Origin: Massilia sp. IC2-477
GTDB taxonomy: Bacteria > Pseudomonadota > Gammaproteobacteria > Burkholderiales > Burkholderiaceae_D
Assembly: GCF_020707265.1 (NCBI RefSeq)
Contig: NZ_JAJFEQ010000011.1
Location: forward strand, 1-64,000
DNA: 64,000 nucleotides
Direction of reading: 5' to 3'
In this document: piece by piece, positions 28,339 through 35,751 of the stretch
How positions within the stretch are numbered: the stretch's first letter is position 1
Layout: every line of letters begins with the position of its first letter
Notes under the pieces: generated by a model
What the model saw: the letters and a program-made list of their open reading frames with translations, nothing else
Database searches by the model: none
What the model was told of the DNA's origin: nothing
Position numbers and translations under genes: made by a program

Positions 28339-29085
28339 TCAACGCGCGCCGGTCGCGGCATCGAGCCTGCGGAACAGTTCGCGGTGCAGGTCCAGCGTGT
28401 ACTTCGTCATGTGGCGGCGCGCGTGTTCGATCTCCTTCAGCTCGCGCTGGGCTACCGCATCGTCGCCGTTGGCCAGCGCCCACAAGGCCAGCTCGACCCG
28501 TGCCTCGATGCTGCCGAAGCGCTCCGCAGCCGCCGTGAACTGGGCGCCGGCTTCCACCTGGCGTCCAGTAGCGTCGTAGGCGCGCCCCAGCACCAGGCCG
28601 ACTTCTTCCGCGCGGTAGCCAGGCTGCTTTACCTGCAGCGGCGCGAGCAGGCTGATCGCCGCTTCCGGCTGGCCGTGCATGGACTTGGCGCGCGCCGCGC
28701 CCAGGATCACTTCGGGATCGTTCGCGAACGGACCCTGCAGGCAGGCGTCGTACTGGGCCACCGCTTCCGCCGTCTGGCCGCTCTCGAGCAGCGCAGCGGC
28801 CAGGCGCATCTGGTTGTGTGCGGTCGGCGTCAGGTCGAAGGCGGCCCTGGCTTCGCGCACGTCGCGGCCCGGATCGAGCTTGCGCTGCAGCGCGTGTCCG
28901 GCCAGCCTGGCCTGGCGCTCGAGGCGCGAATGCGGCAGGAAGACGGCCGCGAAATAGACGATGCTGCCGAGCAGGGGGAAGGCGAACAGGATCATCAGCC
29001 AGTACATCGGGCGCCCCGTGCGCACGGCATGGACGGCGAAGAAGATGGCGACGATCAGGTGCAGTCCGAGTCCGAGGAAAGGCAT
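28339..29085 (-). CDS. Membrane-anchored tetratricopeptide-repeat protein
   Basis: 248 residues from the ATG at 29085. Two N-terminal hydrophobic segments (about 3-17 and 24-47) with GRPMYWLMILFAFPLLGSIVY, like the PLDc_N-type anchor seen in other membrane proteins, precede a helical repeat region (about 80-235) with tetratricopeptide-like units such as AAALLESGQTAEAVAQYDAC and GAARAKSMHGQPEAAISLL. It probably serves as an inner membrane protein-protein interaction module. Partners are unknown. Confidence 0.75.
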   Translation of the reverse strand: MPFLGLGLHLIVAIFFAVHAVRTGRPMYWLMILFAFPLLGSIVYFAAVFLPHSRLERQARLAGHALQRKLDPGRDVREARAAFDLTPTAHNQMRLAAALLESGQTAEAVAQYDACLQGPFANDPEVILGAARAKSMHGQPEAAISLLAPLQVKQPGYRAEEVGLVLGRAYDATGRQVEAGAQFTAAAERFGSIEARVELALWALANGDDAVAQRELKEIEHARRHMTKYTLDLHRELFRRLDAATGAR

Positions 29086-29164
29086 GGCGGTGGCAGGTCG
29101 AGGACAAAGTGCCACGATAACCGGGATTCTCGTCGTGGTTTCTCACGGATTGTCACGCGGCGCG

Positions 29165-30064
29165 TCAATTGGACACATCGAGCATCTGCGGCGCGCCGGT
29201 GAGCTTGTCCGGGTTGCGCATGACGAAGACGGCCACGATCCGTCCTGCATCGACAATGAAAGACTGCGCGGATTCCAGCCGGCCCTCGACATAGCGCAGC
29301 AGGCCCGGTTCCCCGTTGATCAGTGCCGGACGGTAGGCAACCCGTCCCGGGTGCTGGTGCTCCACGGACCAGAACACCCCTGCCACCCTGCCGGCTCCAT
29401 GCAGGATCCGCATGAAGGAGCGCACCTTGCCGCCGCCGTCCGACACCAGCTGTACGTCGTCCGACATCAGGCCGCGCATGGCTGCCAGGTCGCCGCTGGC
29501 GGCCGCCTGCATGAAGGTCGCCAGCAGGGCGCGGTGTGATTCGCCGGGCACGGTGAAGCGCGGCCGCTCCTGGCGGATGCGCGCCTGGGCGCGGTGCACC
29601 AGCTGGCGACAGGCGGCTTCCGATTTCTCCAGCACCTGGGCGATATCCGCATAGTCCGACTCGAATACCTGGCGCATCAGGAAAGCCGCGCGCTCATCGG
29701 GCGACAGGCGTTCCAGCACCCACAGGAAGGCGACCGACGCCTCGCCAGCCAGTTCCAGCGCGCGTTCCGGCGTGTTGTCGTCCAGTTCGACCAGTGGCTC
29801 GGGCAGCCACCAGCCGACGTAGGCTTCACGATCCGCCTTGCTGCTGCGCAGCCGGTCGATAGCCAGGCGCGTCACGGTGGTGACCAGCCAGGCCTCGGCG
29901 GAATGCACCTGCTCCCTGTCGCTGCCATGCCAGCGCAGCCAGGCATCCTGGACGACGTCCTCGGCATCGGCGCGCACGCCCAGCATGCGGTAGGCGATCG
30001 AGAACAGCCGCGGACGCAGCGCGGCGAACAGGGCATCGTGGCGAGAGGCGGGTTGACTGGTCAT
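29165..30064 (-). CDS. sigJ: ECF41-type RNA polymerase sigma factor with SnoaL-like tail
   Basis: 299 residues. Sigma region 2 (about 12-75, RMLGVRADAEDVVQDAWLRW) and region 4 (about 112-163, LSPDERAAFLMRQVFESDYAD) are followed by a C-terminal NTF2/SnoaL-like domain. All three ECF41 signature motifs are present: WLPEP (86-90) in the linker, DGGGK (209-213) and NPDKL (284-288). In this group the C-terminal domain, not a separate anti-sigma factor, controls activity. The gene follows the carboxymuconolactone-decarboxylase partner by 24 bases, so the two form an operon behind the ECF41 promoter at 30608-30634. That suggests positive autoregulation. Confidence 0.92.
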   Translation of the reverse strand: MTSQPASRHDALFAALRPRLFSIAYRMLGVRADAEDVVQDAWLRWHGSDREQVHSAEAWLVTTVTRLAIDRLRSSKADREAYVGWWLPEPLVELDDNTPERALELAGEASVAFLWVLERLSPDERAAFLMRQVFESDYADIAQVLEKSEAACRQLVHRAQARIRQERPRFTVPGESHRALLATFMQAAASGDLAAMRGLMSDDVQLVSDGGGKVRSFMRILHGAGRVAGVFWSVEHQHPGRVAYRPALINGEPGLLRYVEGRLESAQSFIVDAGRIVAVFVMRNPDKLTGAPQMLDVSN

Positions 30065-30088
30065 GGCGGGCGAGGGCGGAGAGGGGGT

Positions 30089-30553
30089 TCAGAAACCAGG
30101 CGCGGGTTGTTCCGGGATCTGGTTGCGCAGCGACAGGTTCAGCACATTCCAGCCACGGATGGCTGCAATAGCGTAGCTGAGCTCCACGATCTCGCTGTCG
30201 CTGAAGTGTTCACGCAGCGCATCGTATGCGGCATCCGTATCGTCGTGCTGCGGGAGCCGGTTGAGGGCATCGGCCCAGCCCAGCGCGGCGCGCTCGCGGG
30301 CGTTGAAGAAGGGGGCTTCGCGCCAGCCGGCCACCGCGTTCAGGTGGCGTGGATCGGCGCCGGCCTTCAGCAGGAAGCGCCAGTGCATATCGACGCAGAC
30401 GCCGCAGCCGTTGAGCTGCGAGACCCGCAGGTTGACCAGCTCGACGAGCTTTTCGCCAAGCGTGCCCTGGCTGACCGACTTCGACAGCGCGATCATGGCC
30501 TGCAGCGACTTCGGCGCGAGGGAGTAAAAGGGGAGACGTGCGGTATGCGTCAT
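30089..30553 (-). CDS. Carboxymuconolactone decarboxylase/AhpD-like protein (ECF41 partner)
   Basis: 154 residues of the AhpD-like fold. The redox-type motif LNGCGVCVDMHWR holds Cys50, Cys53 and His57, the CxxC-x3-H arrangement of alkylhydroperoxidase D. Genes of this class (COE: carboxymuconolactone decarboxylase, oxidoreductase, epimerase) are the regular neighbours and targets of ECF41 sigma factors. The start at 30553 is about 48 bases downstream of the predicted start of transcription. The physiological substrate is not known; a role in peroxide or electrophile handling is inferred. Confidence 0.88.
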   Translation of the reverse strand: MTHTARLPFYSLAPKSLQAMIALSKSVSQGTLGEKLVELVNLRVSQLNGCGVCVDMHWRFLLKAGADPRHLNAVAGWREAPFFNARERAALGWADALNRLPQHDDTDAAYDALREHFSDSEIVELSYAIAAIRGWNVLNLSLRNQIPEQPAPGF

Positions 30554-30607
30554 GGTAGGCCTTCCTTCGGAAAACGGAAGCGCCCGTTGCGCTTCCCATA
30601 CCTCTTA

Positions 30608-30634
30608 GACGGCCTGGCGCGGCGGGCTGTGACA
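30608..30634 (-). promoter_or_regulatory. ECF41 sigma factor promoter
   Basis: On the minus strand: TGTCACA (-35, plus-strand 30628-30634) with exactly 16 bases to CGTC (-10, 30608-30611). This is the published ECF41 promoter consensus TGTCACA-N16-CGTC, located right before the CMD/sigma operon and just after the recG stop. Confidence 0.88.
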
Positions 30635-30668
30635 GGTCGGGCAAAATTTTTCGCTTGCCCCGACCATG

Positions 30669-32732
30669 CTACACCTTCAGGAACTCTTCGCGCCCGCCCA
30701 GCCAGCGCGTCAGGTGAGCGTCGACGATCGCCATGTACTCGGGCCGGTCGCCGTTGTCCAGCAGGTACTGCGCCACGTCGCGCGCCTTGTCCACGATCCA
30801 CTGGTCGGCTTCCAGGTCGGCGAAGCGCAGCATCGCCTCGCCCGACTGGCGCGCCCCTAAAAATTCGCCGGGCCCGCGGATCTCCAGGTCGCGCCGCGCG
30901 ATCTCGAAGCCGTCGGTGGTCTCGCGCATCGTCAGCAGGCGCTGCTTGGCGACCTGGCCCAGCGGGCTCTGATACAGGAGCAGGCACACGCTCGCCGCCG
31001 AGCCGCGGCCCACGCGGCCGCGCAGCTGGTGCAGCTGCGACAGGCCGAAGCGCTCGGCATGCTCGATCACCATCAGGGAGGCGTTCGGCACATCGACCCC
31101 GACCTCGATCACGGTGGTCGCCACCAGCACATGGATCTCGCCCGCGATGAAGGCGTCCATGATCACCTGTTTCTCGGCGGGCTTGAGGCGCCCGTGCACC
31201 AGGCCTACCTGCAAATCGGGCAGGGCCTCGGCCAGGGTTTCGTAGGTTTCGGTGGCGGTCTGCAGCTGCAGCACCTCGGATTCCTCGATCAGCGGGCAGA
31301 CCCAGTAGACCTGGCGGCCTTCCTGCGCGGCCGCGTGCACGCGCTCGATCACTTCCTCGCGCCGGTTCTGGTCGATGGCACGGGTGACGATCGGGCTGCG
31401 GCCGGGCGGCAGTTCGTCGATCACCGAGACTTCCAGGTCGGCGTAATAGGTCATGGCCAGGGTGCGCGGGATCGGCGTGGCCGACATCATGAGCTGGTGC
31501 GGCACCAGGCCGTCGCTGCCCTTGTTGCGCAGGGTGAGGCGCTGGCCGACGCCGAAGCGGTGCTGCTCGTCGACGATCACCAGGCCCAGCTTCGCGAACT
31601 GCACCGTGTCCTGGATCAGGGCGTGGGTGCCGATCACGAGTTTCGCTTCGCCCGATTCGATCAGCTCCTTGGCCGCATCCTTTTCCTTCTTTTTCAGGCT
31701 GCCCGTCAGCCAGGCCACCTTCACGCCGAGCGGCTCCATCCAGGCCGCGATCTTGCGGAAGTGTTGCTCGGCCAGGATCTCGGTCGGCGCCATCAGCGCC
31801 GCCTGGTAGCCGCTGTCGATGGCCTGGGCGGCAGCGAGGGCCGACACCACGGTCTTGCCGCTGCCGACGTCGCCCTGCAGCAGGCGCTGCATCGGATAGC
31901 CTTCGCGCAGGTCGGCGCCGATCTCCTTCACCACGCGCTGCTGGGCGCCGGTGAGCTGGAAGGGCAGGGCGGCGAGGAAAGCGGCGGACAGCTCGCCCAC
32001 CGCGCGCAGCGTTGGCGCGCCCTTTTCGCGGCGCGCACGCTGGGCGCGCTTCAGCGACAGTTGCTGCGCCAGCAGCTCGTCGAACTTCATGCGGGTCCAG
32101 GCCGGGTGGCTGCGTTCGGTCAGCGCGTATTCGTCGACGTCGGCCGGCGGGTAGTGCAGCAGACGCACCGAGGGCTCGAAGTCCCACAGCTGCAGGCGAG
32201 TCAAGAACGCGTTGGGCAGGGTGTCGCGCCAGTCGACCCGCTTCATGGCGTCGTTGATCGCGCGCCGCAGGATGGTCTGGGACAGTCCTTCGCCGGCCGG
32301 ATACACGGGCGTGAGCGCGGTAGGCAGCGGTGCGCCCTCGTTGATCACTTTATACGTGGGGTGGACCATTTCGGCGCCGAAGAATCCGTGCTTCAGCTCG
32401 CCGCGGGCACGCACCCTCACGCCTTCGGACAATTGCTTGACCTGGCTGCCGTAGAAATTCATGAAGCGCAGCTGCAGCTCGCCCGTCTCGTCGGCGATCT
32501 GCACCAGGAGCTGGCGCCGCGGCTTGTAGGTAATTTCATTCTTGACCACGACCCCCTCGACCTGCCAGGTCTGCAGCCCGCGCATGGACGCTTCGCGGAT
32601 CGTGACCACCTTGGTCTCGTCCTCGTAGCGCATCGGCAGGTGCAGCACCAAGTCCATGTCGGTGCGTAAACCCAGCCGGGCGAGCTTGGATTCAATGGTT
32701 TTGGGGGCGGAAGTCGTCTTGGTGGCGGGCAT
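30669..32732 (-). CDS. recG: ATP-dependent DNA helicase RecG
   Basis: 687 residues from the ATG at 32732 (MPATKTTSAP), close to the usual RecG length; an in-frame extension to 33791 is shadow of queA. N-terminal wedge domain with OB fold (about 1-180), then helicase lobes: Walker A GDVGSGKT (about 299), DEQH box VIVDEQHRFG (about 399), motif III MSATPIPRTLA, and motifs V-VI ATTVIEVGVDVPNA and QLRGRVGRG. RecG reverses stalled replication forks and processes Holliday junctions. It is divergent from queA, 105 bases apart. Confidence 0.96.
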   Translation of the reverse strand: MPATKTTSAPKTIESKLARLGLRTDMDLVLHLPMRYEDETKVVTIREASMRGLQTWQVEGVVVKNEITYKPRRQLLVQIADETGELQLRFMNFYGSQVKQLSEGVRVRARGELKHGFFGAEMVHPTYKVINEGAPLPTALTPVYPAGEGLSQTILRRAINDAMKRVDWRDTLPNAFLTRLQLWDFEPSVRLLHYPPADVDEYALTERSHPAWTRMKFDELLAQQLSLKRAQRARREKGAPTLRAVGELSAAFLAALPFQLTGAQQRVVKEIGADLREGYPMQRLLQGDVGSGKTVVSALAAAQAIDSGYQAALMAPTEILAEQHFRKIAAWMEPLGVKVAWLTGSLKKKEKDAAKELIESGEAKLVIGTHALIQDTVQFAKLGLVIVDEQHRFGVGQRLTLRNKGSDGLVPHQLMMSATPIPRTLAMTYYADLEVSVIDELPPGRSPIVTRAIDQNRREEVIERVHAAAQEGRQVYWVCPLIEESEVLQLQTATETYETLAEALPDLQVGLVHGRLKPAEKQVIMDAFIAGEIHVLVATTVIEVGVDVPNASLMVIEHAERFGLSQLHQLRGRVGRGSAASVCLLLYQSPLGQVAKQRLLTMRETTDGFEIARRDLEIRGPGEFLGARQSGEAMLRFADLEADQWIVDKARDVAQYLLDNGDRPEYMAIVDAHLTRWLGGREEFLKV

Positions 32733-32837
32733 ATTGCGGCATTTAAGCAGATGCTGGCGTAAAATAGAGGGTTCGCCGCACGCTCTGCAGCCCCTATTGT
32801 AAGGCTGGCAGCATCCATTTTCCCAGAATTGAAGACA

Positions 32838-33860
32838 ATGTACTCGCTTTCCGATTTCGATTTCGACTTGCCGCCAGAGCGCATCGCGCAGCATCCGCTG
32901 CCTGACCGGAGCGCTTCGCGCCTGTTGCAGCTCGATGGCGACCAGATCACCGACCGCCATTTCGCGGACATCATCGACCAGCTGCAGCCGGGCGACCTGC
33001 TGGTCATGAACAATACCCGGGTGCTGAAGGCGCGCTTCTTCGGCGTCAAGGAAACCGGTGGCCAGGTCGAAGTGCTGGTCGAACGCGTGCTGGACAACCG
33101 CACCGTACTGGCGCAGGTACGGGCCTCGAAGTCGCCCAAGCCGGGCAACCGCATCCGCCTGGCCGACGCTTTCGACGTGACCACCGGCGAGCGTGCCGGC
33201 GAATTCTTCACCCTGCATTTCGAAGGCGACGTGTTCGAACTGATCGAAGCCCACGGCCGCCTGCCGCTGCCGCCCTACATCGAGCACAATGCCGACGAAT
33301 TCGACGAGCAGCGTTACCAGACCGTGTACTCGAAAGAGCCGGGCGCGGTAGCCGCGCCGACCGCCGGCCTGCATTTTGACCAGCCGCTGCTCGACCGCCT
33401 GGCCGAGAAGGGCATCAAGCTCGCCTACGTGACCCTGCACGTGGGCGCCGGCACCTTCCAGCCGGTGCGGGTCGAAGATCTGTCGGCGCACAAGATGCAC
33501 TCCGAGTGGTACACGATTCCCGCGGCGACGGTGGACGCGGTGCGCGCCGCGAAAGCGGCAGGCCGCGACGTGGTGGCGGTCGGCACGACCTCCCTGCGCG
33601 CGCTGGAATCGGCCTCGCAGTCGGGCGAGCTGAAGGCGGGCAGCGACGACACGGCGCTGTTCATCACGCCGGGCTACACCTTCAAGACCGTCACCCGCCT
33701 GATCACCAACTTCCACCTGCCGAAGTCGACCCTCATGATGCTGGTGTCGGCCTTTGCCGGCTATGACGAGATCCGCAAGGCTTACCAGCATGCGATCGCC
33801 AATGAATACCGCTTCTTCAGCTATGGCGACGCCATGCTGCTGACCACGCGTTCACGCTAA
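32838..33860 (+). CDS. queA: tRNA epoxyqueuosine precursor synthesis: SAM:tRNA ribosyltransferase-isomerase
   Basis: 340 residues from the ATG at 32838 (GAAG upstream); an in-frame TTG at 32829 is less likely. Typical family segments are DFDLPPERIAQHPLPDRSAS at the start, MNNTRVLKARFFG, GAVAAPTAGLHFD (about 173), LHVGAGTFQPV and the C-terminal NEYRFFSYGDAMLL. It adds the ribosyl part of SAM to preQ1 in the anticodon of queuosine tRNAs (Asn, Asp, His, Tyr). tgt follows 9 bases later, as in most proteobacteria. Confidence 0.96.
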   Translation: MYSLSDFDFDLPPERIAQHPLPDRSASRLLQLDGDQITDRHFADIIDQLQPGDLLVMNNTRVLKARFFGVKETGGQVEVLVERVLDNRTVLAQVRASKSPKPGNRIRLADAFDVTTGERAGEFFTLHFEGDVFELIEAHGRLPLPPYIEHNADEFDEQRYQTVYSKEPGAVAAPTAGLHFDQPLLDRLAEKGIKLAYVTLHVGAGTFQPVRVEDLSAHKMHSEWYTIPAATVDAVRAAKAAGRDVVAVGTTSLRALESASQSGELKAGSDDTALFITPGYTFKTVTRLITNFHLPKSTLMMLVSAFAGYDEIRKAYQHAIANEYRFFSYGDAMLLTTRSR

Positions 33861-33869
33861 AGAATACCG

Positions 33870-35009
33870 ATGCTCGAATTTACCCTTCTTAAAAAAGACA
33901 CCAGCGGCCTGTCGCACGCGCGCCGCGGCCGCCTGAAGCTCAACCACGGCACCATCGAAACCCCGATCTTCATGCCGGTCGGGACCTACGGCTCGGTCAA
34001 GGCGATGGATCCGATCGAACTGCGCGAAGTGGGCTCGCAGATCATCCTGGGCAATACCTTCCACCTGTGGCTGCGCCCGGGCACGGCGGTGCTCGATAAA
34101 TTCGGCGGCCTGCACAAGTTCATGGGCTGGGACGGTCCGATCCTGACCGACTCGGGCGGCTTCCAGGTGTTCTCGCTGGGCGCCATGCGCAAGATCACCG
34201 AAGAGGGCGTCAAGTTCGCCTCGCCGATCGACGGTTCGCGCCAGTTCCTGTCGCCCGAAGTGTCGATGCAGATCCAGCGCTCGCTGAACTCGGACATCGT
34301 GATGCAGTTCGACGAATGCACCCCGTACGAGATCGACGGCCGTCCGGCGACAAGCGAAGAAGCGGCCAAGTCGATGCGCATGTCGCTGCGCTGGGCCCAG
34401 CGCTCGATGAACGAGTTCAACCGCGGCGAGAACCCGAACGCGCTGTTCGGCATCGTCCAGGGCGGCATGTACGAGCACCTGCGCGACGAGTCGCTCGCCG
34501 GACTGGAAGACATCAACTTCCCGGGCCTGGCGATCGGCGGCCTGTCGGTGGGCGAGCCGAAGGAAGACATGCAGCGCATCCTGGCCCACGTCGGCCCGCG
34601 CCTGCCGGAAAACAAGCCGCACTACCTGATGGGCGTCGGCACGCCGGAAGACCTGGTCGAGGGCGTGGCCAATGGCGTCGACATGTTCGACTGCGTGATG
34701 CCGACCCGTAACGCCCGCAATGGCTGGCTGTTTACCCGCTTTGGCGACGTCAAGATCAAGAATGCCCGTTATAAAGATGATACGGCGCCGCTGGACGAGA
34801 GCTGCGACTGCTACTGCTGCAAGAACTTCTCGCGCGCCTACCTGCACCACCTGCACCGCTCGAACGAGATCCTGGGGGCGCGGCTCAATACCATCCACAA
34901 CCTGCACTTCTACCTGAAGATCATGCAGGAGATGCGGGATGCGATCGATGCGGACCGGTTCAATGAGTTCAGGATTCAGTTCAGGGCGGATCGGTCGCGC
35001 GGGGTGTGA
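33870..35009 (+). CDS. tgt: Queuine/preQ1 tRNA-guanine transglycosylase
   Basis: 379 residues. It exchanges guanine 34 for preQ1 in GUN-anticodon tRNAs, the step before QueA. Seen: catalytic-site segment ILTDSGGFQVFS with the general acid Asp (about 92), LAIGGLSVGEPKEDM (about 218), DMFDCVMPTRNARNG with the nucleophilic Asp (about 270), and the zinc site CDCYCCKNFSRAYLHHL (Cys 310, 312, 315 and a His). The 349 bases after it hold an inverted repeat and the yajC leader. Confidence 0.97.
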   Translation: MLEFTLLKKDTSGLSHARRGRLKLNHGTIETPIFMPVGTYGSVKAMDPIELREVGSQIILGNTFHLWLRPGTAVLDKFGGLHKFMGWDGPILTDSGGFQVFSLGAMRKITEEGVKFASPIDGSRQFLSPEVSMQIQRSLNSDIVMQFDECTPYEIDGRPATSEEAAKSMRMSLRWAQRSMNEFNRGENPNALFGIVQGGMYEHLRDESLAGLEDINFPGLAIGGLSVGEPKEDMQRILAHVGPRLPENKPHYLMGVGTPEDLVEGVANGVDMFDCVMPTRNARNGWLFTRFGDVKIKNARYKDDTAPLDESCDCYCCKNFSRAYLHHLHRSNEILGARLNTIHNLHFYLKIMQEMRDAIDADRFNEFRIQFRADRSRGV

Positions 35010-35052
35010 GCGGCTTATAGTGTAAGCGAGCGCTAACTGCTGAGCTGGGAAA

Positions 35053-35207
35053 CTTGGGTTCCCGCCTGCGCGGGAAGTCGTTGCCGCCAGTGGCGGGAAC
35101 GACGTGCTGAGGTACGTGGTCAAATGGGACTATGTTCTCTGCGACTGCACTTGATTCGTCGTACGCGCCCCCGGCGCCTACGACTTCCCGCGAAGGCGGG
35201 AACCCAA
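35053..35207. repeat. Inverted repeat pair, second REP-like family (35053-35081 and 35180-35207)
   Basis: Two 28-29-base arms in opposite orientation around about 98 bases: TTGGGTTCCCGCC with GCGGGAAGTCGT, and ACGACTTCCCGC with GGCGGGAACCCAA. Each arm is itself a small hairpin (TTCCCGC...GCGGGAA). It is not the same family as the GTAGGGTGGGC units. It lies between tgt (stop 35009) and yajC (start 35359) on the same strand. The remaining sequence of this 349-base gap is AT-richer and holds the yajC leader. Confidence 0.75.
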
Positions 35208-35289
35208 TTTACTTTGAAGAGCAGCTACCTTCGATTATTTTTCCTGCAACATCTTGCAATCCAGAATTGCAAACCTACATACCCCCAGA

Positions 35290-35320
35290 TTGTCCCCGGC
35301 CCCATGGCCGGTGCTAGAAT
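35290..35320 (+). promoter_or_regulatory. Possible promoter of yajC-secD-secF
   Basis: TTGTCC (35290-35295) and TAGAAT (35315-35320), 39 bases before the GTG start. The 19-base spacer is longer than ideal, so this is a weak call. Confidence 0.35.
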
Positions 35321-35358
35321 ACACCGCTTATTTTTTAATCCTCACAATCGGAGTCCTT

Positions 35359-35691
35359 GTGTTCATTTCCAACGCGTACGCGCAAACCACCGCCGCAGCC
35401 GATCCTGGCCTGATGGGTAGCCTGACTACTTTCCTGCCGCTGATCCTGATGTTCGTGGTCATGTACTTCCTCATGATCCGTCCTCAGCAAAAGCGCCAGC
35501 GCGAGCTGAAGGCGATGATGGATGCGTTGACCAAGGGCGACGAAGTGGCGACTGCCGGCGGCATCCTCGGCCGCGTGGTCAAGGTGGCCGACACCTACGT
35601 GACGCTGGAAATCGCTACCGGCACCGAGATCGTGGTCCAGAAGAATGCAGTGGTGACGCTGCTCCCGAAAGGCACCCTGAAGGCCCTGTAA
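35359..35691 (+). CDS. yajC: Sec translocon accessory protein YajC
   Basis: 110 residues from the GTG at 35359, chosen because GGAG stands 5 bases before it and MFISNAYAQ is the usual family N-terminus; the frame is open upstream but has no family match. One membrane helix (about 20-42, FLPLILMFVVMYFLMI) with RPQQKRQRELKAMM, then a small cytoplasmic beta domain (DEVATAGGILGRVVKVAD). YajC joins SecD and SecF in the accessory complex that assists protein export. It is the first gene of the yajC-secD-secF set. Confidence 0.93.
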   Translation: MFISNAYAQTTAAADPGLMGSLTTFLPLILMFVVMYFLMIRPQQKRQRELKAMMDALTKGDEVATAGGILGRVVKVADTYVTLEIATGTEIVVQKNAVVTLLPKGTLKAL

Positions 35692-35751
35692 GCCAGTAAG
35701 CACACGCGGCCCCCGGGCCGCACCGTGCCTAACATTGAACGCTGGAACACT

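Noticed and set aside
30550..32187. Long minus-strand frame overlapping recG in another phase
   Set aside because: Arg/Pro/Ala-rich shadow of recG without any family features.
32733..33791. N-terminal extension of recG by 353 codons
   Set aside because: RecG is normally about 690 residues; the extension is antisense to queA and has no RecG-like sequence.
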